From Pseudanabaena galeata CCNP1313 (lineage in GTDB: Bacteria > Cyanobacteriota > Cyanobacteriia > Pseudanabaenales > Pseudanabaenaceae), in NCBI RefSeq assembly GCF_029910235.1, contig NZ_CP112874.1:1550001-1614000 (forward strand): a stretch of DNA of 64,000 nt. The letters are read 5' to 3'. This document shows, in pieces, positions 46,458 through 56,434 of the stretch (within the stretch, counting starts at the first letter, position 1; every line of letters begins with the position of its first letter). The notes under the pieces were generated by a model, which had not been told where the DNA came from, did not search any database, and saw only the letters and a list, made by a program, of their open reading frames with translations. Position numbers and translations under genes: made by a program.

Positions 46458-47677
46458 ATGAACAATAGCAATGAAGTATTAGATGTTTTAGGCATAGACA
46501 TCAGCAAAGCCAAGTTTGATGTTGCCCTAATCCAAGGCAACGCCAAAATCAAGAGTAAAGTATTTGGCAACAATCCTGAAGGATTTGCTGAATTACAAGA
46601 ATGGCTAAACCTTCAAAATGTGACAAACTTGCATAGTTGTATGGAAGCTACCAGCACATACGGCAATGCCTTAGCTAGATTCTTAGTAGAGGCAGGGTAC
46701 AAAGTAAGTATCGTCAATCCATCTCGTCCCAAAGCCTTTGGTAAGAGTGAGTTAACGTCAGTTCGATGAATTTTGATGGCTGTCGTCCTTGCCTAGTAAA
46801 GATTACAAGGAATCGTGTTGTATAAAAGTGTTCAAACCTGTTGAGAATGGAGTCAATAAATCACAGATTTGCAGTCTATTGACTTTATTTTCAATAATAA
46901 TTTGGATTTGCTTGTATGCTTAGATCCCAAGACTATTGATTTATAAAGATTCTGAGGTCTAAAGTTCGTCGAACTCACGTTGAGTTAAGTCGGACAAAGA
47001 CAGACCGTGCTGATGCCAAAGTGATTGCTAGATTTTGTGCAGCTTTAAAACCTGCTCTTTGGACACCACCACCATTAGAAATTGAGCAACTCCAAGCATT
47101 GGTGCATCGTTTAGACAGCTTAACCTCTATGCAGCAGCAAGAGCAGAATCGTCTTGCCACGGCTGACCCTATTTTGGTCGAGGCAATTAACGCTCACATT
47201 GATTTTCTCAAAGAGCAAATTGAAATGACCAAGCAATTGATCCGTCAGCACTTTGATCAACATCCTCATTTGAAATCTCAACGGGATTTGTTGACTTCCA
47301 TTCCTGGTATTGCTGAACTGACCGCAACTGTATTACTGGCGGAAATTCGTGATATTTCGGCTTTTGATACTGCCGATCAGTTAGCTGCTTTTGCGGGGTT
47401 AACTCCCCGTGAGTTTTCTTCTGGTTCTTCGATTCATGGTAAGCCGCGTTTATCGAAAATTGGTAATTCCCGTTTGCGTAAAGCTTTGTTTATGCCTGCG
47501 ATTGTTGCTCGTCGTTATAATTCGCCTATTGCTGCTTTCTGCGCTCGCCTTACAGCTAAGGGTAAGTCCAAAATGTCGGTCATTGGTGCGGTCATGCACA
47601 AGCTATTGCGACAGGTCTTTGGTGTTCTCAAGTCTCAGCGTTCTTTCGACCCAAATTTTGTCCAAATTCCCTCTTGA
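46458..47677 (+). pseudogene. IS110-family transposase, interrupted
   Basis: The N-terminal part (VLDVLGIDISKAKFDVALIQGNAKI, then MEATSTYGNALARFLVEAGY) is the RuvC-like DEDD domain. The C-terminal part (LTSIPGIAELTATVLLAEI, LAAFAGLTPREFSSGSSIHG, RLSKIGNSRLRKALFMPAIVA) is the transposase_20 domain. A 226-bp element at 46755-46980 splits them. Removing it and one TGAGTTA repeat rejoins GKSEL to SRTKTDRADAKVIARFC in one frame of about 328 residues, the normal size. No other damage is evident. Confidence 0.92.
46755..46980 (+). repeat. 226-bp element with family-A ends, inside the IS110 transposase gene
   Basis: Ends ACGTCAGTTCGATGAA and CGTCGAACTCACGT, as in family A, but the interior is unrelated: it lacks the two hairpins and is AT-rich. 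Direct repeats TGAGTTA (46748-46754, 46981-46987) flank it. It probably derives from the same, larger parent element that supplies the transposase for family A. Confidence 0.9.
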
Positions 47678-47805
47678 CTTTTTGGTACTCAAGACAGTAT
47701 CTACAAAAATCTAAATTATTGGGGTAGGGGCAATCCCCCCGTGGTTGCCCTGTCGTGCTAGCAGCAAAAGATTCATCATCTGAGTTCCACGTAATATCAG
47801 TGATC

Positions 47806-47842
47806 ATAAAAGAAGGGGCGCTTTGCGCCCCCTCTTTTATGA
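47806..47842. terminator. Terminator at the end of pdxJ
   Basis: Inverted repeat CATAAAAGA.GGGGCGC/GCGCCCC.TCTTTTATG overlaps the minus-strand pdxJ stop. Confidence 0.65.
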
Positions 47843-48553
47843 GTTTATTAATGCTTTCATTTCACGAATTGCTCTTTCTAAGCCAACTAATACAGCCCGA
47901 CTGATGATGCTATGTCCAATATTTAATTCCTCCATTCCAGCAATTTGAGCAACCGCACGGGTGTTCCAATAGGTTAGACCATGCCCTGAGTTGAGCCTCA
48001 GTCCTAGCTCGATCGCTAATGCTCCACCTTTAGTTAATACTTCTAACTCCCGTTGAAGTTCTGCTTCATTTTTAGCATTGGCATAAGTACCTGTATGCAG
48101 CTCTACTAAATTTGCGCCAGTTCTTGCAGAAGCTTGAATTTGTTCTGTTTCCGCATCGACAAACAAGCTAACAGGGATACCTGCGCCTTGCAATTGATGG
48201 ACGAATTTACCTAAGCGATCGCATTGCGCTTTCACGTTTAATCCGCCCTCAGTTGTAATTTCTTCGCGACGTTCAGGTACGAGCGTAATATAGTCGGGCT
48301 TCACATCAAGAGCGATCGCAACCATTTCGGGAGTAGCCGCCATCTCTAAATTTAGGCGAGTCCGTATAGTTTGCCGCAGCAGACGCACATCTCGCTCTTG
48401 GATGTGGCGACGGTCTTCTCGCAAATGTACAGTGATGCCATCAGCACCTGCTAGCTCAGCAATTACGGCCGCAGCCACAGGATCAGGTTCAGCCCCTCGA
48501 CGAGCTTGGCGAATAGTAGCAATATGGTCGATGTTTACTCCGAGCGTAGGCAA
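47837..48553 (-). CDS. pdxJ: Pyridoxine 5'-phosphate synthase
   Basis: 238-residue TIM-barrel enzyme of the DXP-dependent vitamin B6 pathway, joining 1-deoxyxylulose 5-phosphate and 3-amino-2-oxopropyl phosphate. Signatures: [16 protein letters not shown] at the start, [10 protein letters not shown], and [10 protein letters not shown]. Length is normal. Confidence 0.97.
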   Translation of the reverse strand: MPTLGVNIDHIATIRQARRGAEPDPVAAAVIAELAGADGITVHLREDRRHIQERDVRLLRQTIRTRLNLEMAATPEMVAIALDVKPDYITLVPERREEITTEGGLNVKAQCDRLGKFVHQLQGAGIPVSLFVDAETEQIQASARTGANLVELHTGTYANAKNEAELQRELEVLTKGGALAIELGLRLNSGHGLTYWNTRAVAQIAGMEELNIGHSIISRAVLVGLERAIREMKALINS

Positions 48554-49130
48554 GGTTTTTTCCTCAAAAATTTTAAAAATATGATGTTGCTAAAGATGGC
48601 AGGATTTTAAGCTTAGGATGGACAACACTTTGCGCCGTCCATCCTAAGCGCTGAATCACTACCAAAAATATTAATATCTATAGTGAAGCTAAGAGATTGG
48701 TACTTCTTCCTTATTTTAGGAACACTCATCTCTTACTTCATATGATACTAGAACAAATTCAAGCCCAGAAAGCAAAAGCAGCGTTTTTCGCCTTTATTTT
48801 AGTTTCTCAGCAATTCTCATTATGAAACCGATTTGGGTATTTCCAGCGCCGAAGGCGCTGGAAATACCCAAATCGGTTTTTTAAAAGCCGATTTGTATAA
48901 TGAGAATTGCTTTTAGAGACTATTTAAGAATTACTTTCTGTGGTCAAAAACTCTAAGAGATCCCCCTCAATCACCCTTAAAAAAGGGGAAGAATTAAATT
49001 CTCCCCCCTTTTTAAGGGGGGCTGGGGGGGATCTAGACAATTCTTAAATAGTTTCTTAGTTTCTAGGTTTGCTAGACAAAATCATTCATCTTCGCGTAGG
49101 ATCATAAACCGCCAAAGAAACCTGAAATCA
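48554..49130. repeat. Repeat-filled intergenic region
   Basis: A small stem GGATGGAC.../GTCCATCC at about 48616-48645; a palindromic repeat at about 48809-48915 whose ends AGCAATTCTCATTAT and ATAATGAGAATTGCT are perfectly inverted, with central arms AACCGATTTGGGTATTTCC; and a family-G unit at about 48930-49060. No gene. Confidence 0.72.
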
Positions 49131-50384
49131 ATGACCTCTGACAAAATGAAGTTGCTGGTCGCAGAAGCTGTTACAGCTCTTGCACCAACTTTTACCCAAA
49201 TCGATCTCCATGTAAAAAACAATCTCGAACGGGTTTTACAAGCTTTTCGCGATCGCCGTGTGGGAGCGCATCACTTTGCAAGTGTGTCAGGCTATGGACA
49301 TGGAGATATGGGGCGCGATGTTTTGGATGAGGTTTTCGCGCAAGTAATGGGTGCAGAATCTGCTGCGGTACGCGTGCAGTTTGTTTCAGGAACCCATGCG
49401 ATCGCCTGTTGTTTATTTGGGATTTTGCGCCCTTTAGATGAACTACTATCGGTTGTGGGTGCGCCATATGACACGCTCGAAGAAGTGATTGGTTATCCCC
49501 TCACCTCCGATAGTCAAGGAACAGCCTATGCAGGTTCACTCAAAGATTTTGGCATCACCTATCGCCAAGTGGAACTTACACCCGAAGGAAATGTAAATTG
49601 GGAAGCTCTAGCAAAAGCGGTCAAACCTCAGACTCGTATGGTTTTGATTCAGCGCTCTTGTGGCTATGCATGGCGGCAAAGTCTTTCCATTGAAGACATT
49701 GAAAAAATTATCAAATTAGTTAAACAACAAAACCCAAATACTGTCTGTTTTGTCGATAACTGCTATGGTGAATTTATTAGCGATCGCGAACCAACGGCTG
49801 TTGGAGCCGATATTATCGCAGGCTCTCTAATCAAAAATCCTGGTGGCACGATCGCTACCGCAGGCGGCTATATTGCAGGTAAAGCTGAGTATGTGGAACT
49901 AGCAGCCCAAAGGCTCACCGCCCCCGGCATTGGGCGTGAAGGCGGCGCAACTTTTGATCTCAATCGATTGCTTTTTCAAGGGCTATTCCTTGCACCGCAA
50001 ATGGTTGGAGAAGCAATGAAAAGCAGTCATCTCGCCGCCTATGTGTTTGATCAACTGGGTTACAAAGTCAAGCCACTTCCCTTTGAGCCTCGTCGGGACA
50101 TCATTCAAGCGATTCAACTTGGAAATCCCCAAACATTAATTGAATTTTGTCGCAATCTTCAGCGATTCTCACCGATTGATTCCTATGTCGATCCCATCCC
50201 TGGGGAAATGCCTGGTTATGTCAGTCAGCTAGTTATGGCAGGCGGAACTTTCATCGATGGCAGTACCTTGGAGCTTTCCGCAGATGGCCCCTTACGTGAG
50301 CCTTACACAGTATTTCTTCAAGGAGGAACCCATTGGACGCATGTAGCGATCGCCCTTGAAAATTTCCAAATTGATGATTTATAG
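49131..50384 (+). CDS. Methionine gamma-lyase family / aluminium-resistance-like PLP protein (COG4100)
   Basis: 417 residues, fold type I PLP enzyme. FASVSGYGHGDMGRDVLDEVFAQVMGAESAAVRVQFVSGTHAI is the family N-terminal block; CFVDNCYGEF holds the PLP-ring aspartate and AGSLIKNPGGTIATAGGY the PLP lysine. Relatives are annotated as methionine gamma-lyase family or aluminium resistance proteins, but the true reaction in cyanobacteria is not known. Confidence 0.9.
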   Translation: MTSDKMKLLVAEAVTALAPTFTQIDLHVKNNLERVLQAFRDRRVGAHHFASVSGYGHGDMGRDVLDEVFAQVMGAESAAVRVQFVSGTHAIACCLFGILRPLDELLSVVGAPYDTLEEVIGYPLTSDSQGTAYAGSLKDFGITYRQVELTPEGNVNWEALAKAVKPQTRMVLIQRSCGYAWRQSLSIEDIEKIIKLVKQQNPNTVCFVDNCYGEFISDREPTAVGADIIAGSLIKNPGGTIATAGGYIAGKAEYVELAAQRLTAPGIGREGGATFDLNRLLFQGLFLAPQMVGEAMKSSHLAAYVFDQLGYKVKPLPFEPRRDIIQAIQLGNPQTLIEFCRNLQRFSPIDSYVDPIPGEMPGYVSQLVMAGGTFIDGSTLELSADGPLREPYTVFLQGGTHWTHVAIALENFQIDDL

Positions 50385-50410
50385 CAATATAACGCTTTTC
50401 AAGCAAGCAA

Positions 50411-50461
50411 TTAGTGATGTTTTGTTTCTCTGCCTTCGGCGGAGAAACAAAACATCACTAA
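50411..50461. terminator. Bidirectional terminator
   Basis: Perfect long stem TTAGTGATGTTTTGTTTCTC/GAGAAACAAAACATCACTAA with loop TGCCTTCGGCG between convergent genes. Confidence 0.75.
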
Positions 50462-51723
50462 CTGCTTATTGTGCTTCTAAATGTTGTATTACTTGCGAGA
50501 AGCTTAGAAGCTGGGTCAGGTTCGAGCGGCTCTGAGAATAAATATCCTTGACCGTAGCATTCGTCTAGAGAAGAATCAAATAAAGTTTTTAACATTGTTA
50601 ATTGCACAGGTGTTTCGACACCTTCAACCACAACACTTTTTCCTAATGTAAAGGCTAATGTCCCAATTGCTTTGACAATTATCCATTCTTCATTGTTAAT
50701 AAAAGAACGATCTATTTTGAGAATATCAATCGGAAAATCAGTTAGTCGCCTCAGTGATGAATAGCCTGTACCGAAATCATCAATACAAAACTGAATTCCT
50801 AAATCCTTTAACTGATGAAGAATTTGTAAAGTGCGATCGCGATCGCCCATGACTGTACTCTCAGTTATTTCTAGCTTGAGACAATGGGGACTGATCTGAT
50901 ATTTATTTAAAATCTCACGGATATATTCCACTAAATTAAACTCTGTCAGTTGTTTTGTCGATACATTTACACTCATTGTCAAATTAGTATAATTAGGTAA
51001 AGATTGCTGCCAAATTTGTAATTGCTGACAAGCTTTACTCAGCACCCACCGACCCACTGGATAGATTAAATCTGTTTTTTCGATAAGATCAATAAAATGA
51101 ATCGGAGAAAGTAAACCTCGCTCTGGATGTTGCCAGCGAAGTAACGCCTCAAAACCAGTGATCAAATCAGTCTTAAAATTAACAATTGGCTGATAAAATA
51201 ATCTCAAAGCGTGACAGTCAATCGATTCTTTGACCTCTGAGTATAAATCCCAATTAAATCCTGTTAACGTAGAAATCTCTTTTTGTAAACTAATGTTTTG
51301 AGTTTCTAGAAGTTTAGTTTGTTCTAAAAGTTGTGCTTGTAATGAGCTTACTCGTAAATGAGTTTCTACCCTTGCTAAAACTTCAATTAAATGAAATGGT
51401 TTATTAATAAAATCAATGCCACCAATAGCAAATGCTTCTACTTTCTCTTCTACATTTTCTATGGCACTAATAAAAATAATTGGTATTTGCTGCGTAGTGG
51501 GATTGTTTTTTAGATTACTGCAAACTTGATATCCATCCATTTCAGGCATCTTAATATCTAATAAAATCAAGTTTGGTATCCTTTTGTAAGCAAGCTCGAT
51601 TGCATCAATTCCATTTGTAGCTTCCAAAACCGAATAGCCTTGGTTCGCTAGCATGATTGATAGAATTTGCAAGTTATATCGAGTATCGTCAACAACAAGA
51701 ATAGTAATATTACTTTTATTCAT
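50458..51723 (-). CDS. Response regulator with REC and EAL domains
   Basis: 421 residues from MNKSNITILVVDD; a TTG seven codons earlier is less likely. REC domain (about 1-120) with the DD pair, phospho-acceptor in LILLDIKMPEMDGYQV and the lysine in FINKPFH. A coiled linker follows. EAL domain (about 180-415) has GFEALLRW, SVNVSTKQL, LEITES, CIDDFGTGYSSL, LKIDRSF, VEGVET and QGYLFSEPL, so all metal and catalytic residues seem present and c-di-GMP hydrolysis is likely. No histidine kinase is adjacent. Confidence 0.93.
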   Translation of the reverse strand: MNKSNITILVVDDTRYNLQILSIMLANQGYSVLEATNGIDAIELAYKRIPNLILLDIKMPEMDGYQVCSNLKNNPTTQQIPIIFISAIENVEEKVEAFAIGGIDFINKPFHLIEVLARVETHLRVSSLQAQLLEQTKLLETQNISLQKEISTLTGFNWDLYSEVKESIDCHALRLFYQPIVNFKTDLITGFEALLRWQHPERGLLSPIHFIDLIEKTDLIYPVGRWVLSKACQQLQIWQQSLPNYTNLTMSVNVSTKQLTEFNLVEYIREILNKYQISPHCLKLEITESTVMGDRDRTLQILHQLKDLGIQFCIDDFGTGYSSLRRLTDFPIDILKIDRSFINNEEWIIVKAIGTLAFTLGKSVVVEGVETPVQLTMLKTLFDSSLDECYGQGYLFSEPLEPDPASKLLASNTTFRSTISS

Positions 51724-52256
51724 TAGACATAGAAGATTTAACAAATCAACTATTAATCATATAGCATTTACCCTTTCTGCTATAGCGTTTTACAAATTGC
51801 AAAAGTAGCTAGGCATAATTAATCAAAAACCAAAATCCGTAAAGTTGCGCCCCGAAGGGGTACAACTTTACAGGTTTTGGTAATTTATTTTGCACAGGTA
51901 CTTACTCATTTGCAAAACAAAAAATAATCACAATAAGGGTTAAGTTTTTGCACCTTGTCATAAACAAGATAAAAACTGCTGTAGGGGTAGATTAACACGA
52001 GGAAAATAGAGTCGTTGATGAAAGTCTAAGATCTTACAATTATTTATTAAAGTGGGATGTCAAAACTGAGATAGTAAAACTTGGTAATATGTTTTCATTA
52101 GCCCATAGCTATTCGCTATATAGCACTCCTAAATGAGTTGTAAGATTTTGAGTGTTGTGAGAGTGCGCCCCTTTTGGGCGCACTCTCACAACCTATTTAG
52201 GATTGCTATATTAAAAACTGGTATAAAATAGGTAAGCACGATGCGATGAGAACTTT
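51724..52256. repeat. Intergenic region with family-E and family-D repeats
   Basis: A family-E-like unit at about 51803-51905 (AGTAGCTAGGCATAATTAA end, core TAAAGTTGCGCCCC/GGGGTACAACTTTA) and a family-D unit at 52119-52211 (ends TATAGCACTCCTAAATG and ATTTAGGATTGCTATA). No gene. Confidence 0.7.
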
Positions 52257-53798
52257 ATGGAGTCCGATCAGTTGTCTGTAGAAGAAAATTTACAGGAAAG
52301 TTTACAAGAAAATTTAGATCCATCCCACCAAGGAGAGTCCACTGAAGCGATCGCGGTGTTAGCTAGTGGCGCAGTCAATGAGGTCGATGAATTTATCGAT
52401 GAGTCTGTAGATGAAAATATTAAGATAGAACCAGCTACGACCGACAAAAACCTTGAGCAAGACCAAGTTGTTGAAGGAAAGGATATGCAGACTGAGGTGT
52501 TGATCGCGGCAGCTAGTGCAGAACTTGAACCAGAAACTCAGCCACAAGAAAGTTTAGATACCTCAGAAATATTAACAATCATTAATCAACTAAAGCAAGA
52601 AGAGTCTGAACTTAAAGCAGAGTTAGATCGCCTTAAGACTACGAAGTCTAAAGTTTTACAAGACCAGTTAGACGATTTGCAGGCAGGCATTATTCGCTTA
52701 GCTCAAGCTGATGTTGCTCGACTCGAATATCAAAAGCAAGAACTACAAGCGGCGATCGCTGTCCTTGAAAAGCGCAAAGAACGTCTTGACAAAGAAATGA
52801 CTAGTACCTATGCGGGTACATCCCAAGATATCGCGATCCGTGTGCAAGGATTTAAAGACTATCTGGTTGGTAGCTTGCAAGATTTGGTAGCGAGTGCTGA
52901 AAAATTGAACCTTGTTGCCCCTTCTGCTCAGCCTGTAGCGGAAACAATCCTACCTAAAGAAAAGCAACCATCCAAAGAAACTGAACCGTTACGACTATCT
53001 GAGCAAACTTTTGCAGAGTATAAACAACGGGTTGATCAGCTTTTAGATCGTTATCGCACCCTGCCTGATTACTACGGGCCAGCATGGAAACTCAGACGCA
53101 CCTTCGAGCAAGTTCATGCCGATCGCGTTTCTAAGTGGTTTTTTGAGCAGTCTGGACGTGGCGCAATCCGCACGATGGGAACGCGCTTACAAAATATTCT
53201 GGTCACCTCGGCCGCCATCTCTATATTAAAGGCTGTTTATGGTGAAAAATTGCGGGTACTAGTCCTTGCGACTTCCCCCGAACGCCTCGGCGAATGGCGA
53301 CGTGGTTTTCAAGATTGCCTAGGCTTGACCAGAGAGCATTTTGGCTCTGACAAAGGTATTGCTCTATTTGAAGATCCTGAACCTTTAGCGACTAAAGGCG
53401 ATCGCCTTGTCAAAGAAGGACTAAGCCCTTTAGTAGTTATTGACGAGTCCGAAGAACTGATCGCTGTTGATTTGCTAAGATTCCCACTTTTAATTGCTTT
53501 TGGCGGCGCACCTGAAGCGAAACCTGCGGCTCCCTCAGCCTATATGAATCGTGATATGAATCGCGATATGAATCGAGATAACAGCCGCGAAAGTCAAAAT
53601 AATCGTGATTATGTCCGTGAGTCCCCACGAGACAATCCCAGAGATATGGGGCGAGATTACGCTCCTAAAGAACGTGACAATCGTGACTATGGTTCGAGAG
53701 ACTATTCAAGTCGTAACTATGGCGATCGCGATTCTCGTGATACTGGCTATGGAAATAGTCGTGGGCGCAACAATCAAGATTCTGATTGGGACTGGTAA
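52257..53798 (+). CDS. DUF3086 domain protein with Arg/Asp/Asn-rich tail
   Basis: 513 residues. The first 95 are acidic and low-complexity. Residues 98-185 form a coiled coil (EILTIINQLKQEESELKAELDRLKT). The DUF3086 domain (about 240-420) includes YGPAWKLRRTFEQVHADRVSKWFFEQSGRGAIRTMGTRLQN. The last 80 residues are RDMNRDMNRD-type repeats, likely disordered and possibly RNA-binding by composition. The family is cyanobacterial; its function is unknown. Two hairpins follow. Confidence 0.85.
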   Translation: MESDQLSVEENLQESLQENLDPSHQGESTEAIAVLASGAVNEVDEFIDESVDENIKIEPATTDKNLEQDQVVEGKDMQTEVLIAAASAELEPETQPQESLDTSEILTIINQLKQEESELKAELDRLKTTKSKVLQDQLDDLQAGIIRLAQADVARLEYQKQELQAAIAVLEKRKERLDKEMTSTYAGTSQDIAIRVQGFKDYLVGSLQDLVASAEKLNLVAPSAQPVAETILPKEKQPSKETEPLRLSEQTFAEYKQRVDQLLDRYRTLPDYYGPAWKLRRTFEQVHADRVSKWFFEQSGRGAIRTMGTRLQNILVTSAAISILKAVYGEKLRVLVLATSPERLGEWRRGFQDCLGLTREHFGSDKGIALFEDPEPLATKGDRLVKEGLSPLVVIDESEELIAVDLLRFPLLIAFGGAPEAKPAAPSAYMNRDMNRDMNRDNSRESQNNRDYVRESPRDNPRDMGRDYAPKERDNRDYGSRDYSSRNYGDRDSRDTGYGNSRGRNNQDSDWDW

Positions 53799-53873
53799 AA
53801 AAATAGGAGCGCCGATGCGCTCCTATTTTTTGGAAATAAAAAAGGGCGCGACGCGCCCTTTTTTTATTTCCTA
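53798..53873. terminator. Two adjacent hairpins between convergent genes
   Basis: AAAAAATAGGAGCGC/GCGCATCGG-type stem (AATAGGAGCGC/GCGCTCCTATT) at 53801-53832 for the DUF3086 gene, and AAAAAAGGGCGCG/CGCGCCCTTTTTT at 53841-53869 for the Tic22 gene. Confidence 0.75.
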
Positions 53874-54688
53874 GCTGGAGTTGCTTGAGGCGTTAGCTGA
53901 GGCGTAGCTGATTGCCTAGTGTTTTTGAGAATATACTCAAAAGAAGTACGCGATGGCACAAACTGGAAGCGTTCAACTTCGGGGTTGGGCTTATTGTCCT
54001 TGGACACCATCGAGTCTAAGACTTGGAACAGTGAAGCAACTTGGATCTTAGTTGCCTTAGCTACATCGGGTTGATCCTTACTGGCGCGATCGAGCAGGTT
54101 TTGGAGGTCAGTTTTATCCAAAAAGAAAGGCACAACTTGCTCTTTCTTGCCATTTTGATCGATGCTCATGGTTAGCAAACCTTGGTTATTGGCTTGACCA
54201 CCGATCGCAAAGAAAACAGGCACATTCGGAATTTTGTCAGCCGCTACACCTTGCGCGGTCAGAATAGTCCTTGCTGAGTCAATACTTGCCTTAGAAGGAA
54301 TAAACTGGAAAACGACCTTTTTATCTTTATTTTCACGAATCACTTTGTAGGCATCATTCATCGATCGCACAATGATCTGAGCCTTTTTGCCAATCGCAGG
54401 ATTCGATTTTTGGACTTGACTGAGCATCATTTGGGCTTCGTCAGGGCCAAGGAAGAAGAACAAAAGCTGGCTGTCATCAGGCTTAGCATTTGGTTGCTGA
54501 GGAACTGCACCTAACAGAGGTGAGCCTTTATCATCGGTAATCGTAAAAACAGGAATACTGCCCAATCTCTCCAAAACTTGGGCTTCGGTGAGGGCTTCAG
54601 CTTTGAGAGTAAATATGGGACTAACAGCGATCGCCCCTGCGACACCTGCGGTGGCTGCTAGACTAACCAACGACTTGAATACGGACAT
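53864..54688 (-). CDS. Tic22 family protein
   Basis: 274 residues. The start at 54688 (MSVFKSLVSLAA) is set by AGGAG five bases before the ATG; the frame is open 19 codons further. A signal peptide ends near LKAEA. Two similar halves follow, each with a VFTI/VFFAI-like strand and QLLFFFLGPDEAQMMLSQV or EQVVPFFLDKTDLQNLLDRA. Cyanobacterial Tic22 is periplasmic and is thought to help outer-membrane protein biogenesis. Confidence 0.9.
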   Translation of the reverse strand: MSVFKSLVSLAATAGVAGAIAVSPIFTLKAEALTEAQVLERLGSIPVFTITDDKGSPLLGAVPQQPNAKPDDSQLLFFFLGPDEAQMMLSQVQKSNPAIGKKAQIIVRSMNDAYKVIRENKDKKVVFQFIPSKASIDSARTILTAQGVAADKIPNVPVFFAIGGQANNQGLLTMSIDQNGKKEQVVPFFLDKTDLQNLLDRASKDQPDVAKATKIQVASLFQVLDSMVSKDNKPNPEVERFQFVPSRTSFEYILKNTRQSATPQLTPQATPARK

Positions 54689-54933
54689 ATTTCTCCTAGC
54701 TACAATACTATTTAGGTTTATTTGGAATTTGGTCTGCAAAAACAACTGAGTTGCATGAGCTTTGAAAAGCTAAAAGTCAAAGATAATGATTGTCTGAAAA
54801 TAACTTTCTGGCAACTTTAACAATATCTCACTTAAAAAGACAACCTTTTTATACCAGTTTCAGACCAGTTTTGTGAGGAAATTGTTACCCTCTAAGACTC
54901 GAATATCATAAGTATAGTTCCTGTTAAATAGTT

Positions 54934-56370
54934 ATGCCTAGCGATGTTATGCCACAAGATGAAAACTTTCTCAGTTTTGATGAAATTTTTGAGGAGCTAA
55001 ATTATCGCCAAGCACAGCGCACATTGCGAGATATTGTGGCAAATCTGGACTTGTCAGAACGAGAGCGACGTGGACTAGAGGAGCCACTCGAAGAGCTTCA
55101 GCAAATGTTAGACAAGTTAGAGCGTCAAGTTCTCCAAATAGCAGTCTTTGGCATGGTGGGACGGGGCAAATCGTCGGTACTCAATGCGCTGATGGGTGGG
55201 CAAGTTTTCGAGACTGGCCCCTTACATGGTGTAACTACCAGTCGGCAAGCCGCCGAGTGGCAAATATCGCGAGAGGCGATGCAAACTAACGGCGATCGCA
55301 CCATTCTGAAGGCTTCATTTCAAGGACGGGGTGAGGCAAGAATCGAATTAATTGATACGCCTGGGATTGATGAGGTGGATGGGGAAGGTCGAGCAGAACT
55401 AGCCAAACGGATTGCCCAACAAGCGGATTTAATTTTATTTGTCGTTGCAGGTGACATTACTAAGGTTGAGTATGATGCCCTTTCCGAACTTAGGGGCGCT
55501 AGTAAACCGATCCTGCTAGTTTTCAACAAAATTGACCAATACCCCCCTGAAGATCGGCTGGCTATTTATGCCAAAATCCGTGATGAGCGAGTAAGAGAGT
55601 TATTAACTGAAGATGAAATTGTGATGACGGCGGCTTCGCCGCTTGTGGCAAAAGCGATCCGTCAGCCCGATGGCTCCTTTGAAGCCGAGCTAGTCAATGG
55701 CAAGCCCCAAATTGAAGATTTAAAGCTAAAAATTCTGGAAGTACTCGATCGCGAAGGTAAATCTCTGATTGCGCTAAATACGATGATGTTTGCGGATATG
55801 GTGCAGGAGAGAGTTGTACAACGCAAAATGTTTGTGCGCGATCGCCAAGCTAATCGCATTATTTGGAATTGTGTGATCACCCAAGCCGTGGCGATCGCGG
55901 TTAATCCCTTCACTGTCATTGATGTGATCAGCACTGCGATTATCGATGTGTCGATGATCGTGGCACTATCGAAGCTGTATGGCATAAATATGAGTAATCG
56001 CGGCGCAATTTCACTGATGCAAAAAATTGCGATCGGTATGGGTGGCATCAGCGCCAGTGAATTTTTAGCCAACTTTGGTTTAAGCTCTCTCAAGGGCTTG
56101 CTGGGTATAGCCGCGCCTGCAACGGGTGGTTTAACTTTGGGTGGTTACGTATCAATTGCGATCGCCCAAGCAGGTGTGGCAGGTTTCTCGACCTATGCCC
56201 TAGGGCTAGTCACCAAGGAATATCTTGCCAATGGTGCATCATGGGGCGCGGATGGTCCCAAAGCAGTGGTTAAACGGATCTTAGACACCATTGATGAAGA
56301 CTCAATCCTAGCCAGAATCAAAGATGAACTCCGCGCCAAAATCGATCTGCGTAGACTGAGAAAAATATAG
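54934..56370 (+). CDS. Era-like GTPase with DUF697-type C-terminus
   Basis: 478 residues. G1 is VFGMVGRGKSSVLNALMG (about 71-88), G3 ELIDTPGIDEVDG, G4 VFNKID. The C-terminal part has hydrophobic stretches (IIWNCVITQAVAIAVNPFTVIDVISTAIID) of the DUF697 type, so it is probably membrane-associated. Function unknown; related proteins are common in cyanobacteria. Confidence 0.87.
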   Translation: MPSDVMPQDENFLSFDEIFEELNYRQAQRTLRDIVANLDLSERERRGLEEPLEELQQMLDKLERQVLQIAVFGMVGRGKSSVLNALMGGQVFETGPLHGVTTSRQAAEWQISREAMQTNGDRTILKASFQGRGEARIELIDTPGIDEVDGEGRAELAKRIAQQADLILFVVAGDITKVEYDALSELRGASKPILLVFNKIDQYPPEDRLAIYAKIRDERVRELLTEDEIVMTAASPLVAKAIRQPDGSFEAELVNGKPQIEDLKLKILEVLDREGKSLIALNTMMFADMVQERVVQRKMFVRDRQANRIIWNCVITQAVAIAVNPFTVIDVISTAIIDVSMIVALSKLYGINMSNRGAISLMQKIAIGMGGISASEFLANFGLSSLKGLLGIAAPATGGLTLGGYVSIAIAQAGVAGFSTYALGLVTKEYLANGASWGADGPKAVVKRILDTIDEDSILARIKDELRAKIDLRRLRKI

Positions 56371-56377
56371 TATTGAA

Positions 56378-56411
56378 GATTATGAAACGCACATTTCGTG
56401 TTTCATAATCA
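56378..56411. terminator. Hairpin after the GTPase gene
   Basis: GATTATGAAACGC/CGTGTTTCATAATC stem between two co-directional genes 64 bp apart. Confidence 0.6.
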
Positions 56412-56434
56412 CATTTCCTAAAATCATCGCTACT

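Larger units (their letters stand above)
46207..47723 (+). mobile_element. IS110-family insertion sequence (disrupted)
   Basis: About 1.5 kb inserted in a REP-like repeat; ends are placed where similarity to that repeat stops (GCCCCT at 46206, GGGGTAGGGG at 47721) and are good to a few bases. No terminal inverted repeats or target duplications are seen, as expected for the family. The transposase gene has a long leader and is itself split by a family-A-type element. Confidence 0.75.
46140..47800 (+). repeat. Family-B element, copy 2, split by an IS110 insertion
   Basis: Ends CTGATGTTACGTG and CACGTAATATCAG with direct repeats TGATCA (46134-46139, 47801-47806). Inside is a REP-like sequence, GGGCTGGCACAGGGGCACAG on the left and AGGGGCAATCCCCCCGTGG on the right, of the kind seen intact at 60275-60353. 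The IS110 element sits between the two halves. Confidence 0.85.

Noticed and set aside
46458-46769. A separate 103-codon protein
   Set aside because: It is the N-terminal part of the IS110 transposase, ended by the inserted element.
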